The position numbers were made by a program, and so were the translations under genes. The notes under the pieces are model-generated. The model worked only from the letters and a program-made list of their open reading frames with translations, searched no databases and was not told where the DNA came from. From Clostridiales bacterium (GTDB taxonomy: Bacteria; Bacillota; Clostridia; Christensenellales; Aristaeellaceae), in assembly GCA_022776785.1 (NCBI GenBank), contig JALFHA010000152.1, positions 1 to 7,337 on the forward strand: a stretch of 7,337 nt of DNA, in the 5' to 3' direction. This document shows, one piece after another, positions 1-6,231 of this stretch. Every line of letters starts with the position of its first letter. The first letter of the stretch is position 1.

Positions 1-843
1 GCACAGTCGAGCCTCGTCGCCTACAGCGGCGTGCCCGGCGCGTTCAGCGAGAGCGCCGTCGTCGGCTTCTTCGGCGAGGACTGCGAGCGCGTGAGCTTCA
101 AGACCTTCGAGGACGTCTTCGCCGCCGTCGCCGAGGGGCGCGCCAAGTACGGCGTCGTGCCGGTGGAAAACTCCTCCTCCGGCTCCATCAACACCGTCTA
201 CGACCTGATGGGCAAGTACCGCTGCCACATCGTCGGCGAGCAGCTCGTGCGCGTGGAGCACTGCCTGCTCGGCGTGCCTGGCGCCACGCTTGACGACGTG
301 ACGACCGTGTTCAGCCACGAGCAGGGCTTTGCCCAGTGCCCGGCCTTCCTCGCCGAGCACCCGGACTGGGTGCAGAAGCCCTACTTCAACACCGCCATCG
401 CCGCGCAGCACGTCGCCGAGCTGGGTGACAGGCGCTGCGCCGCCATCGCCTCGCGGCTAGCCGCCCGGCACTACGGGCTTGCCATCCTCGCGCCGGACAT
501 CCACTCCTTCACCGGCAATCACACGCGCTTCTTCGTCGTCAGCGCCTCGCCCACGCCCATCGGCGTGCCGGACAAGGCGACCATCACCTTCACGCTGCGC
601 CATGAGCGCGGCACGCTGATGCGCGCGCTCTCCAGCTTTGTGGCGCTGGGCATGAACCTGACGCACATCGAGTCCCGCCCGCTGCACGACAGCAACTGGG
701 AATACTGCTTCTATGTCGATCTCATCGGCAATGTGGCCGAGGACAACCTGCGCGTGCTGCTCTCCTCGCTCGATTCGGACTGCGAGAACTGCCGCCTGCT
801 GGGCGCATACCGCGCCGCCCGGGAGGAGGATGCGCATGAATAA
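1..843 (+). CDS. pheA: Prephenate dehydratase, C-terminal part (5' end outside window)
   Basis: Prephenate dehydratase turns prephenate into phenylpyruvate, the committed step to phenylalanine in the cytoplasm. The frame is open from base 1 and begins AQSSLVAYSGVPGAFS, the usual opening of the dehydratase domain, so the true start lies upstream and the GTG at 31 is internal. Numbering from base 1, the substrate-pocket segment ENSSSGSINTVYDLM is near residues 56-70 and the catalytic TRF motif (NHTRFFVV) near 173-180. A C-terminal ACT domain follows from about residue 193, with GTLM (the GALV-type motif) and ESRP, the motifs that bind phenylalanine for feedback inhibition. Clostridial homologues are often fused to an N-terminal AroQ chorismate mutase; whether this one is cannot be seen. 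The gene ends in TAA and overlaps aroK by 8 bases, so the two are probably translationally coupled. Confidence 0.95.
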   Translation, partial: AQSSLVAYSGVPGAFSESAVVGFFGEDCERVSFKTFEDVFAAVAEGRAKYGVVPVENSSSGSINTVYDLMGKYRCHIVGEQLVRVEHCLLGVPGATLDDVTTVFSHEQGFAQCPAFLAEHPDWVQKPYFNTAIAAQHVAELGDRRCAAIASRLAARHYGLAILAPDIHSFTGNHTRFFVVSASPTPIGVPDKATITFTLRHERGTLMRALSSFVALGMNLTHIESRPLHDSNWEYCFYVDLIGNVAEDNLRVLLSSLDSDCENCRLLGAYRAAREEDAHE

Positions 844-1354
844 GCATCTTTTCCTCATCGGCATGATGGGCTGCGGCAAGAGCACGCTCGGCGCGCTGCT
901 CGCCCGGGAGCTGCGCACGCCCCTGCTCGACCTCGACGCGGACATCGAGCGCTATGAGGGGCGCAGCATCCCGGCCATCTTTGCAAGCGCGGGCGACGCG
1001 GGCTTCCGCATTGCCGAAACCGCCGCGCTGCGCCGCGCCTGCGCGGGCGCGCCCTGCATCGTCGCCACGGGCGGCGGCATCGTCACGCGCGAGGAAAACA
1101 TCGCGCTGATGCGGGAAAGCGGGCTGGTCGTCTTTCTCTGCCGCCCGCTCGAGGACATCATCGCGCAGGTGCGGCAGGATACCCGCCCCAACCTCGCCGG
1201 GGACAAGGCCGAGCGGATGCGCACGCTCTACGCTCAGCGCGAGGCGCTCTACCGCCGCGCCGCGCACCTGTGCTTTGACAATTCAGCGCCGCAGCAGCAG
1301 GCCGCGCGCACGCTCGCGGCGCTCGCGCCGGTGAGGGAAATCATGGAAAAATAA
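836..1354 (+). CDS. aroK: Shikimate kinase
   Basis: This cytoplasmic kinase transfers phosphate from ATP to the 3-hydroxyl of shikimate, the fifth step of the chorismate pathway. At 172 residues it is the usual single-domain length. Key residues are all present: Walker A GMMGCGKST at 9-17, D34 in DLDADIE, R58 in FRIAE, the GGG loop at 79-81, the lid arginine R117 in TRPNL, and R135 in the QREALY segment that closes the site. The frame is open from 713, but the ATG at 836 is chosen because GGGAGGAGG lies 6 bases before it and the protein then begins MNKHLFLIGMMG, as family members do. The start sits inside the end of pheA. A strong terminator follows 3 bases after the stop. Confidence 0.96.
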   Translation: MNKHLFLIGMMGCGKSTLGALLARELRTPLLDLDADIERYEGRSIPAIFASAGDAGFRIAETAALRRACAGAPCIVATGGGIVTREENIALMRESGLVVFLCRPLEDIIAQVRQDTRPNLAGDKAERMRTLYAQREALYRRAAHLCFDNSAPQQQAARTLAALAPVREIMEK

Positions 1355-1357
1355 GGC

Positions 1358-1403
1358 AAATCCCACAGCTGCCGTTTGACCGGCCTGCGGGATTTCTTTT
1401 TTC
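1358..1403 (+). terminator. Rho-independent terminator after aroK, probably bidirectional
   Basis: AAATCCC (1358-1364) pairs with GGGATTT (1389-1395). The inner stem continues with CAG/CTG after one mismatch, then GCCG/CGGC around a TTTGAC loop. The T-rich run TTTCTTTTTT follows directly. On the minus strand the same stem is followed by GCCTTATTTTT, so it can also stop transcripts leaving the minus-strand kinase-like gene, whose stop codon is only a few bases away. Genes converge here, which fits. Confidence 0.9.
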
Positions 1404-1405
1404 TG

Positions 1406-1999
1406 TTATACACCCTTGACACACGCACTCGCCCACGCGATGACCTGCTCTCCAACCTTCTGCGCGCTGAGGCCGTCGGTATTCAGCCAGTCCACATTCG
1501 GCTTTTGCGCAAACCACGCGCGCTTGAGCGGCATCAGGTGCGTCAGGTGATGCTCAAAGAACGTGCGTGAGCGCGTCGCGTCGCCGTCCCTGCGCCGCCG
1601 CAGCGTGTCCTCCGATGCGTCGAGAAAGAGGATTCTCTCCGGTATACAGCGCCGCACGGCGGACAGCTCATGCTCCAGCGCGTCCGCCACGGGCCAGCGC
1701 TGCCCGACGCTCTCCGGGTAGCACAGCGTATAGAATTCGATTTCCTCCGCGCCGAAGTCCATCACCGTGCAGGGTGCGTCCTTCACCCGCTCATAGCGGT
1801 CAATTTCGTTTTGCAGCCACAGCTTTTGGATTTGCACATAGTCCTCAAACCGGTTCTTGTCAAGCTTGTGCCGCCTGACCTCTGCGATGACCGTCGCATT
1901 GTCCTCATAGCTGACGCACAGCTCCGGGGCGTGCGTTTCGAGGTATCTCAGCGCCGTCGTCTTGCCGACGGCCATGCAGCCCTGAAGCGAAAGCACCAT
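1406..1999 (-). CDS. Small P-loop kinase-like ATPase (nucleoside/nucleotide kinase type), substrate unknown
   Basis: This 197-residue protein has a Walker A loop at 7-14 (GCMAVGKT) directly after the first beta strand. VMDFGAEE at 79-86 sits where deoxynucleoside kinases carry their ERS/DRS-type base motif. A lid-like arginine-rich segment, RRRRDGDATRSR, lies at 134-145 after the strand ILFLD. This order matches the deoxynucleoside kinase/thymidylate kinase fold, but the substrate cannot be named; databases would likely say 'AAA family ATPase'. The start is ATG with AAGGGGG 8 bases upstream, overlapping the TAA of the preceding alkD-like gene. The gap between the two genes is 12 bases, so they are almost certainly co-transcribed. 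It is the last gene of the minus-strand block. Confidence 0.82.
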   Translation of the reverse strand: MVLSLQGCMAVGKTTALRYLETHAPELCVSYEDNATVIAEVRRHKLDKNRFEDYVQIQKLWLQNEIDRYERVKDAPCTVMDFGAEEIEFYTLCYPESVGQRWPVADALEHELSAVRRCIPERILFLDASEDTLRRRRDGDATRSRTFFEHHLTHLMPLKRAWFAQKPNVDWLNTDGLSAQKVGEQVIAWASACVKGV

Positions 2000-2011
2000 G
2001 CCTTTGCCCCC

Positions 2012-2704
2012 TTACAGCCGTGCGCGGATGGCGCGCAGCTCCGACTTGCGTGCCTCATCGATGCGCCTACTCTCCAGCGCCTTCTGTATGGCCTTGCGCC
2101 GCGTCCATGTCTCCAGCCGCACCTGAGCCACATAGGGCAGCGCCGCGTCGTACTGCTGATCGAGCGCCGTGGCGAACAGCCACGCCACCATCATGCGCAC
2201 ATAGTATTCCTCACGGCGCACGGCGGCGGCCTCCTCGAGCACGCCCGGCTCAAAGCGCTCGCCCAGAAAGTGGCGCATCAGCAGCCCGAGTCCAAAGCGA
2301 ACGGTGTACGGATGCGCGTCCGCCATCATACGTCGGGCGGGCTCGCGCAGCTCCCCTGCATGGCGCGCAAAGCACGGCGGGGTGAGCTGGTCGCAGGTCG
2401 CCCAGTTATCCACAAAAGGCAGAAAGCGTTCCACCGCCGCAAGGCACTCGGGAAAGCCGCCGATGCGCTCAATCAGAAAGGCATGGAGCTGGTTTTCCTC
2501 GAACAGCTCATGCGGAGCAGCGGCCAAAAATTCCTCTGCCTGTGCCGTGCCCGCCAGCTCCCGCGCCAGCGCGCGCAGCGCGGGCGTGCGCACGCCGACG
2601 ATGCGCTCCGGCGGTAGGCTGGGAATCAGCCTTCTTTGAAATACCGCATAGGGCTCGTCCCGCAGGGCGAGCAGCCGCTCCCGGATTCCCGTCATCTCTG
2701 CCAT
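2012..2704 (-). CDS. AlkD-like DNA alkylation repair protein (HEAT-like repeat glycosylase)
   Basis: The family removes N3- and N7-alkylated purines from DNA using a curved stack of helical repeats. This 230-residue protein opens IRERLLALRDEPYAVFQRRLIPSL and continues with IVGVRTPALRALAREL, the typical N-terminal pattern. W101 and D105 lie in VDNWATCD, R136 in TVRFGL and W175 in MVAWLF. Their order and spacing are close to W109, D113, R148 and W187, the DNA-contact and catalytic residues I recall for Bacillus cereus AlkD, so activity is plausible but inferred. The frame is open to 2767, but the ATG at 2704 is chosen because AAGGAGG (2710-2716) lies 5 bases upstream and the extra 21 residues would cross a hairpin. 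It sits downstream of serS and 12 bases upstream of the kinase-like gene. Confidence 0.88.
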   Translation of the reverse strand: MAEMTGIRERLLALRDEPYAVFQRRLIPSLPPERIVGVRTPALRALARELAGTAQAEEFLAAAPHELFEENQLHAFLIERIGGFPECLAAVERFLPFVDNWATCDQLTPPCFARHAGELREPARRMMADAHPYTVRFGLGLLMRHFLGERFEPGVLEEAAAVRREEYYVRMMVAWLFATALDQQYDAALPYVAQVRLETWTRRKAIQKALESRRIDEARKSELRAIRARL

Positions 2705-2709
2705 ACGCT

Positions 2710-2716
2710 CCTCCTT
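2710..2716 (-). promoter_or_regulatory. Ribosome binding site deciding the start of the alkD-like gene
   Basis: AAGGAGG on the minus strand ends 5 bases before the ATG at 2704. It selects that start over the longer open frame reaching 2767, which has no comparable site. Confidence 0.85.
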
Positions 2717-2736
2717 TGGGTGCGCCTTCTCTCCGG

Positions 2737-2765
2737 AAAATGCTTGAAGGGGCCGAAGCCCCTCC
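2737..2765 (-). terminator. UUCG-capped hairpin between serS and the alkD-like gene (terminator or attenuator)
   Basis: Read on the minus strand, GGAGGGGC pairs with GCCCCTTC around a TTCG tetraloop: an 8-bp stem with one G-U pair, 2746-2765. TTTT (2737-2740) follows after five other bases. The stem is very stable but the T-run is short and displaced, so it may end serS transcripts only partly and let some read into the downstream pair. No convincing separate promoter is visible in the 150-base gap. Confidence 0.6.
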
Positions 2766-2854
2766 AAATATATCCGGCCCTTGCGGCCATTTGCCCAAAG
2801 CCATGATTTTTTGCATCTGCTGCGATTGCGTCACAGATTGCCGCGCGTCATCCT

Positions 2855-4135
2855 TTACCGGATGACCTCCTTGCCGCCCATGTACGGGCGCAGCGGCGCC
2901 GGGATGCGCACGGAGCCGTCGGCGTTGAGGTTGTTCTCCAGGAACGCGATGAGCATACGCGGCGGCGCCACGCAGGTGTTGTTGAGCGTGTGCGCGAAGT
3001 ACTTGCTGCCATCCTTGCCCTTGACGCGGATGCCCAGACGGCGCGCCTGCGCGTCGCCCAGCGTCGAGCAGGAGCCAACCTCGAAGTACTTCTTCTGGCG
3101 CGGGCTCCACGCCTCCACATCGCAGCTCTTGACCTTGAGGTCCGCCAGGTCGCCGGAGCAGCACTCCAGCGTGCGCACCGGGATATCCAGCGAGCGGAAG
3201 TAATCGACGGTGTTCTGCCAGAGGCGGTCATACCACATCATGGAATCCTCCGGCTTGCAGACGACGATCATCTCCTGCTTCTCGAACTGGTGGATGCGGT
3301 ACACGCCGCGCTCCTCGATGCCGTGCGCGCCGACCTCCTTGCGGAAGCAGGGGGAATAGCTGGTCAGCGTCTGGGGCAGCTCGTCCTCGTCGAGAATCGT
3401 GTCGATGAACTTGCCGATCATCGAGTGCTCGCTCGTGCCGATGAGGTAGAGATCCTCGCCCTCTATCTTGTACATCATGTTCTCCATCTCGGCGAAGCTC
3501 ATCACGCCCGTGACGACGTTGGAGCGGATCATGTACGGCGGGATATAGTAGGTAAATCCGCGGTCGATCATGAAGTCGCGCGCGTAGGAGAGGCAGGCGC
3601 TGTGCAGACGCGCGATGTCGCCCTTGAGGTAGTAGAAGCCGTTGCCGGAGGTGCGGCGGGCGGAGTCGATATCAATGCCGTTCAGGCGCTCCATGATATC
3701 CACATGATAGGGCACCTCGAAATCCGGCACGACGGGCTCGCCATAGCGCTGAATCTCCACGTTCTCAGAGTCATCCTTGCCGATGGGCACGCTGGGGTCG
3801 ATGATCTGCGGGATGACCTGCATCCGCTTCTTGATCTCGGCGGCGTACTGCTCCTCGAGTGCCTCCAGCTCCACGAGCTTCTCCGCAATCTCGGCGACCT
3901 TCGCCTTGGCAGCCTCGGCCTCCTCGCGCTTGCCCTGCTTCATCAGGCCGCCGATTTCCTTGGAAATCACCTTGCGCTGATTGCGCAGGGAATCGGCCTG
4001 CTGCATGGCCTCGCGGTTCTTGCGGTCAAGGTCGATGACCTCGTCCACCAGCGGAAGCTTCGCGTCCTGAAACTTCTTCTTGATATTCTCGCGCACCACG
4101 TCGGGCGTTTTGCGAATCAGGTTGATGTCAATCAT
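2855..4135 (-). CDS. serS: Seryl-tRNA synthetase (serine--tRNA ligase)
   Basis: This cytoplasmic class II synthetase charges tRNA-Ser with serine using ATP. The protein is complete at 426 residues. The N-terminal MIDINLIRKTPDVVRENIKK is typical, and residues about 35-105 form the charged coiled-coil arm that grips the long variable arm of tRNA-Ser. The catalytic core holds the TxE loop (TSE, 234-236), motif 2 with FRKE (264-267) and motif 3 with R393. Motif 2 (SPCFRKEVGAHG) and motif 3 (LNNTCVAPPRMLIAFLEN) depart from the common bacterial forms, where motif 3 usually carries NGSG, and lean toward the archaeal-style pattern; I recall this variant in some Clostridia. The end YMGGKEVIR is standard. 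The start ATG has AAGGAAG (4146-4152) upstream and a strong promoter about 55 bases away. The leader is too short for a T-box. Confidence 0.96.
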   Translation of the reverse strand: MIDINLIRKTPDVVRENIKKKFQDAKLPLVDEVIDLDRKNREAMQQADSLRNQRKVISKEIGGLMKQGKREEAEAAKAKVAEIAEKLVELEALEEQYAAEIKKRMQVIPQIIDPSVPIGKDDSENVEIQRYGEPVVPDFEVPYHVDIMERLNGIDIDSARRTSGNGFYYLKGDIARLHSACLSYARDFMIDRGFTYYIPPYMIRSNVVTGVMSFAEMENMMYKIEGEDLYLIGTSEHSMIGKFIDTILDEDELPQTLTSYSPCFRKEVGAHGIEERGVYRIHQFEKQEMIVVCKPEDSMMWYDRLWQNTVDYFRSLDIPVRTLECCSGDLADLKVKSCDVEAWSPRQKKYFEVGSCSTLGDAQARRLGIRVKGKDGSKYFAHTLNNTCVAPPRMLIAFLENNLNADGSVRIPAPLRPYMGGKEVIR

Positions 4136-4157
4136 GCGGGTACTTCTTCCTTTCTCT

Positions 4158-4173
4158 GCCGGGACTGCCCGGC
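4158..4173 (-). promoter_or_regulatory. Perfect hairpin in the serS leader
   Basis: GCCGGG pairs with CCCGGC around a 4-base loop, just upstream of the ribosome binding site at 4146-4152 and inside the predicted leader of about 50 bases. It could protect the 5' end of the mRNA or tune translation. There is no T-run, so it is not a terminator. Confidence 0.5.
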
Positions 4174-4190
4174 GAACATCTCACGACGGA

Positions 4191-4219
4191 ATTATAGACC
4201 AATCCACGGCTTTTTGCAA
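4191..4219 (-). promoter_or_regulatory. Sigma-A promoter of serS
   Basis: On the minus strand, TTGCAA (4214-4219) is followed after 17 bases by a perfect TATAAT (4191-4196). Transcription should start near 4184, giving a leader of about 50 bases. It lies back to back with the promoter at 4300-4328. Confidence 0.88.
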
Positions 4220-4279
4220 GGAAAGATTTGCATTTTCGCCGCCTATTCCAGCCTCACGCGCCTTTTTCTGCAAAAAAGC
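4209..4279. repeat. Inverted repeat GCTTTTTGCA ... TGCAAAAAAGC in the divergent promoter region
   Basis: GCTTTTTGCA (4209-4218) covers the -35 element of the serS promoter. Its inverse with one extra A, TGCAAAAAAGC (4269-4279), lies about 20 bases upstream of the other promoter's -35. The centres are about 60 bases apart. It could be a pair of regulator half-sites or chance in a locally AT-rich stretch. Confidence 0.35.
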
Positions 4280-4299
4280 GGGCCGAATGGCGGGAAAAA

Positions 4300-4328
4300 T
4301 TGACATTCCCCGGCGCATCGTGTAAAAT
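4300..4328 (+). promoter_or_regulatory. Sigma-A promoter of the CofE-like/AEC operon
   Basis: A perfect TTGACA (4300-4305) is followed after 17 bases by TAAAAT (4323-4328). Transcription should start near 4335, leaving a leader of about 69 bases before the ATG at 4404. Confidence 0.88.
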
Positions 4329-4358
4329 GAGACGACCCGCATTACAATAACCGTGACA

Positions 4359-4377
4359 GGCGCGCCCCGCGCGCGCC
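4359..4377 (+). promoter_or_regulatory. GC-only hairpin in the leader of the CofE-like gene
   Basis: GGCGCGC (4359-4365) pairs with GCGCGCC (4371-4377) around CCCGC, a 7-bp perfect stem inside the predicted leader and 14 bases before the ribosome binding site. There is no T-run, so it is not a terminator. Its role is unknown. Confidence 0.45.
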
Positions 4378-4403
4378 GCACGCCAAATTCCAAGGAGGCA
4401 ACT

Positions 4404-5144
4404 ATGGGCGCTTCTCGCAATCAGGAATCCGCGCGCCGGGAAAAGGACGGCGTCGTCTATTACGACCGCGGCGTGCTCACCGGCAAGGACGGTCGCCGCT
4501 ATCAGCGCTACGCGATTCAGACCCACTTTGTCAAGCCCGGCGAGGACCAGGCGGAGCTCGTGCGCCGCTATGTGCTGCCGCTCTATCAGCCGGGGGACTG
4601 CCTGTCCTTCACGGCCAAGGTGATGGGCATGTGCACCAACAACGTGCGCACGCTCGAGGATACGCACCCTGGCTTCTTCGCGAAGCTGCTGGCACCGTTT
4701 GCCGGGCACAATTCCACCGGCATCGGGATGCACCAGCCCTACAAGATGCAGCTCGTCATCGAGATCTGCGGCCTGCCGCGCGTGCTGCTGGCGGCGGCGG
4801 TTTCCGCTGTGACGCGTCCTTTCGGCATCCGCGGCCTGTTCTATGAGATCTGCGGCCACGGCGTCGCCGGCATCGACGGCTTCTATCCCGATTCGTCGTT
4901 TGAAATCTACCACTCGATGGGCGTCATCAACCCGGAGCACCCGGTCGAGCTGTGCGACGCACTGGAGGCGGCTACGGGCGTGCCGACCGTCGTCATGGAC
5001 GCCAACGACTTCGATCAGAATCAGCTCGGCAAGGGCACGAAATTCCCGCTGACGGACGAGCAGATCCAGGATGCCATGGCGGACAACCCCTCCGGTCAGG
5101 GGGATGAGCTGACCCCTTTCATCCTCATCCGTCCGCTTGACTGA
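4404..5144 (+). CDS. CofE-superfamily protein (coenzyme F420-0:L-glutamate ligase-like), substrate unknown
   Basis: The 246-residue protein has the outline of the F420-0:gamma-glutamyl ligase family, which adds glutamate to F420-0 with GTP. Visible features are THFVKPGED near 40-48, GDCLSFTAKV at 64-73, the glycine-rich STGIGMHQPY near 104-113, and VTRPFGIRGLFYEICG followed by GIDG. DANDFDQNQLG lies near 199-209, and the closing DNPSGQGDELTPFILIR near 227-243. That last block is typical of a Firmicutes branch in organisms not known to make F420, so family membership is well supported but the true acceptor and amino acid are not. The frame is open from a GTG at 4353; the ATG at 4404 is chosen for the AAGGAGG (4392-4398) 5 bases upstream and because the extra residues lie in a hairpin-forming leader. 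It is the first gene of an operon with an AEC permease. Confidence 0.82.
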   Translation: MGASRNQESARREKDGVVYYDRGVLTGKDGRRYQRYAIQTHFVKPGEDQAELVRRYVLPLYQPGDCLSFTAKVMGMCTNNVRTLEDTHPGFFAKLLAPFAGHNSTGIGMHQPYKMQLVIEICGLPRVLLAAAVSAVTRPFGIRGLFYEICGHGVAGIDGFYPDSSFEIYHSMGVINPEHPVELCDALEAATGVPTVVMDANDFDQNQLGKGTKFPLTDEQIQDAMADNPSGQGDELTPFILIRPLD

Positions 5145-5164
5145 GCGCCCAAAGGAGCTATTGC

Positions 5165-6055
5165 ATGTCGCTTACATCCGAGGTCATCGTTCTCTTCTGC
5201 GTGGTGCTGGCGGGCGCACTCTGCCGGCGGCTTCACTACTTCACCGACGAAACCATCCGCGGCACGACGCAGATCGTCGTCAACATCACCCTCCCCTGCC
5301 TGACAATTTCCAACATGCAGCGCGACTTTTCCGTGGATGTGCTGCGCAACTTTCTCATCACGCTGGGGGTGTCGTCGGCGCTCATTCTGCTGGCGATCGG
5401 CGGCGCGCTGCTGCTCTTTAGGAAAAGGCCACACGACAGGCTTGCCGTGCTGGCGAACCTTCAGGGCTTCTCCAACTGCGGGTTCATGGGCTATCCGATC
5501 ATCCTCGCCGTCAACCCGGACTGGATGATCTACGCCGTCGCCTACAACATCGCCTACGCCGTCTTTGCCTGGACCATCGGCATCAGCCTGTTTCAGGGCA
5601 AGGAAAACCTGAGCCTGCGCCGCGTACTGCTCAACCCGAACCTCATCTCTGCGGCCATCGGCTTTGTGCTCTTCTGCACGAGCGTGCGCCTGCCCGCTAT
5701 CCCGGCGCAGGTGCTCTCGCTGCTGGGCGGGCTGACTACGCCGCTGTCCATGCTGCTCATCGGCACGCGCGTATGCGGTGTGCATCTGGGCGACTTCAAG
5801 GACAGGGACTACCACACCTCCGCGCTGCTTCGCCTCGTCGTGCAGCCGCTGCTCGTCTTTGCGCTGATGCGCGTGCTGCCCGTTGCGCCTGCCGTCGCTG
5901 GAACCATCTTCCTGCTGACGGCCATGCCCTGCGGCACGATCACCTCCATGCAGGCCGAGCTCTACGGCGGCGACCGCGAATTTGCCGCGCGTGCCATCGC
6001 CTATTCCACGCTTCTTTCGCTCGTCACCGTGCCGCTGCTGAGTATGCTGATGTGA
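5165..6055 (+). CDS. AEC (auxin efflux carrier) family permease
   Basis: This integral membrane protein has 296 residues, normal for bacterial AEC transporters, which export or exchange small organic acids and related metabolites. Hydrophobic spans lie near 5-20, 36-50, 60-86, 104-118, 119-140, 154-170, 178-202, 217-240, 243-262 and 275-296. Family hallmarks are NITLPCL in an early span, the broken-helix segment GFSNCGFMGYPI near 101-112, and TTPLSMLLIGTRV near 186-198. The substrate cannot be read from the sequence. The ATG follows AAAGGAG (5151-5157) with 7 bases between, and the gap after the CofE-like gene is 20 bases, so the two are co-transcribed. The pairing suggests it may move a substrate or product of that enzyme, which is inference. 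Confidence 0.92.
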   Translation: MSLTSEVIVLFCVVLAGALCRRLHYFTDETIRGTTQIVVNITLPCLTISNMQRDFSVDVLRNFLITLGVSSALILLAIGGALLLFRKRPHDRLAVLANLQGFSNCGFMGYPIILAVNPDWMIYAVAYNIAYAVFAWTIGISLFQGKENLSLRRVLLNPNLISAAIGFVLFCTSVRLPAIPAQVLSLLGGLTTPLSMLLIGTRVCGVHLGDFKDRDYHTSALLRLVVQPLLVFALMRVLPVAPAVAGTIFLLTAMPCGTITSMQAELYGGDREFAARAIAYSTLLSLVTVPLLSMLM

Positions 6056-6110
6056 CGCGCGCACCGGCGAAGGCCGCTTTTCTGGATGCGAACCAACCGG
6101 AAATTGATCA

Positions 6111-6149
6111 GGGAGCTGTCAGGATCATCCTGGCAGCTCCCTTTCCTAT
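6111..6149. terminator. Long inverted repeat between convergent genes, bidirectional terminator
   Basis: GGGAGCTGTCAGGA (6111-6124) pairs with TCCTGGCAGCTCCC (6128-6141) around a 3-base TCA loop: 14 pairs with one T-G wobble. TTTCCTATAG follows on the plus strand and TGATCAATTTCC on the minus strand, so the T-tails are weak on both sides. It lies between the permease gene and the convergent cysteine-rich gene and probably ends both transcripts. Confidence 0.82.
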
Positions 6150-6231
6150 AGTGAGCTTATCGCAGGCCGGTCATGGAAGCGAAGGACAGGCAGGCGCAGG
6201 CCGATTCAAGCAGCCGCCATTCTGCCCCCGG

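Noticed and set aside
713..835. Longer N-terminus for aroK
   Set aside because: It would lie in the pheA coding region in another frame and lacks a ribosome binding site; the ATG at 836 has one and gives the normal family start.
1670..2617. A 315-codon open frame on the plus strand across the kinase-like and alkD-like genes
   Set aside because: It crosses two well-supported minus-strand genes and the spacer between them, and its translation shows no domain pattern.
4136..4190. T-box riboswitch in the serS leader, as in many Firmicutes
   Set aside because: The predicted leader is only about 50 bases, too short for a T-box with its specifier stem and antiterminator.
2990..4303. A 437-codon open frame on the plus strand, opposite serS
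   Set aside because: It mirrors a clearly identified serS in the complementary frame, which is common in GC-rich DNA. Its translation is low-complexity (rich in His, Leu, Ala, Asp and Val) and it has no suitable ribosome binding site.
4353..4403. GTG start extending the CofE-like protein by 17 residues
   Set aside because: The extension overlaps a leader hairpin and lacks a ribosome binding site, whereas AAGGAGG stands 5 bases before the ATG at 4404.
5096..6064. A 322-codon open frame on the minus strand, opposite the AEC permease
   Set aside because: The translation is rich in Gln, His, Arg, Asp and Gly with no recognisable motif, while the plus strand encodes a clean membrane protein with a good ribosome binding site.
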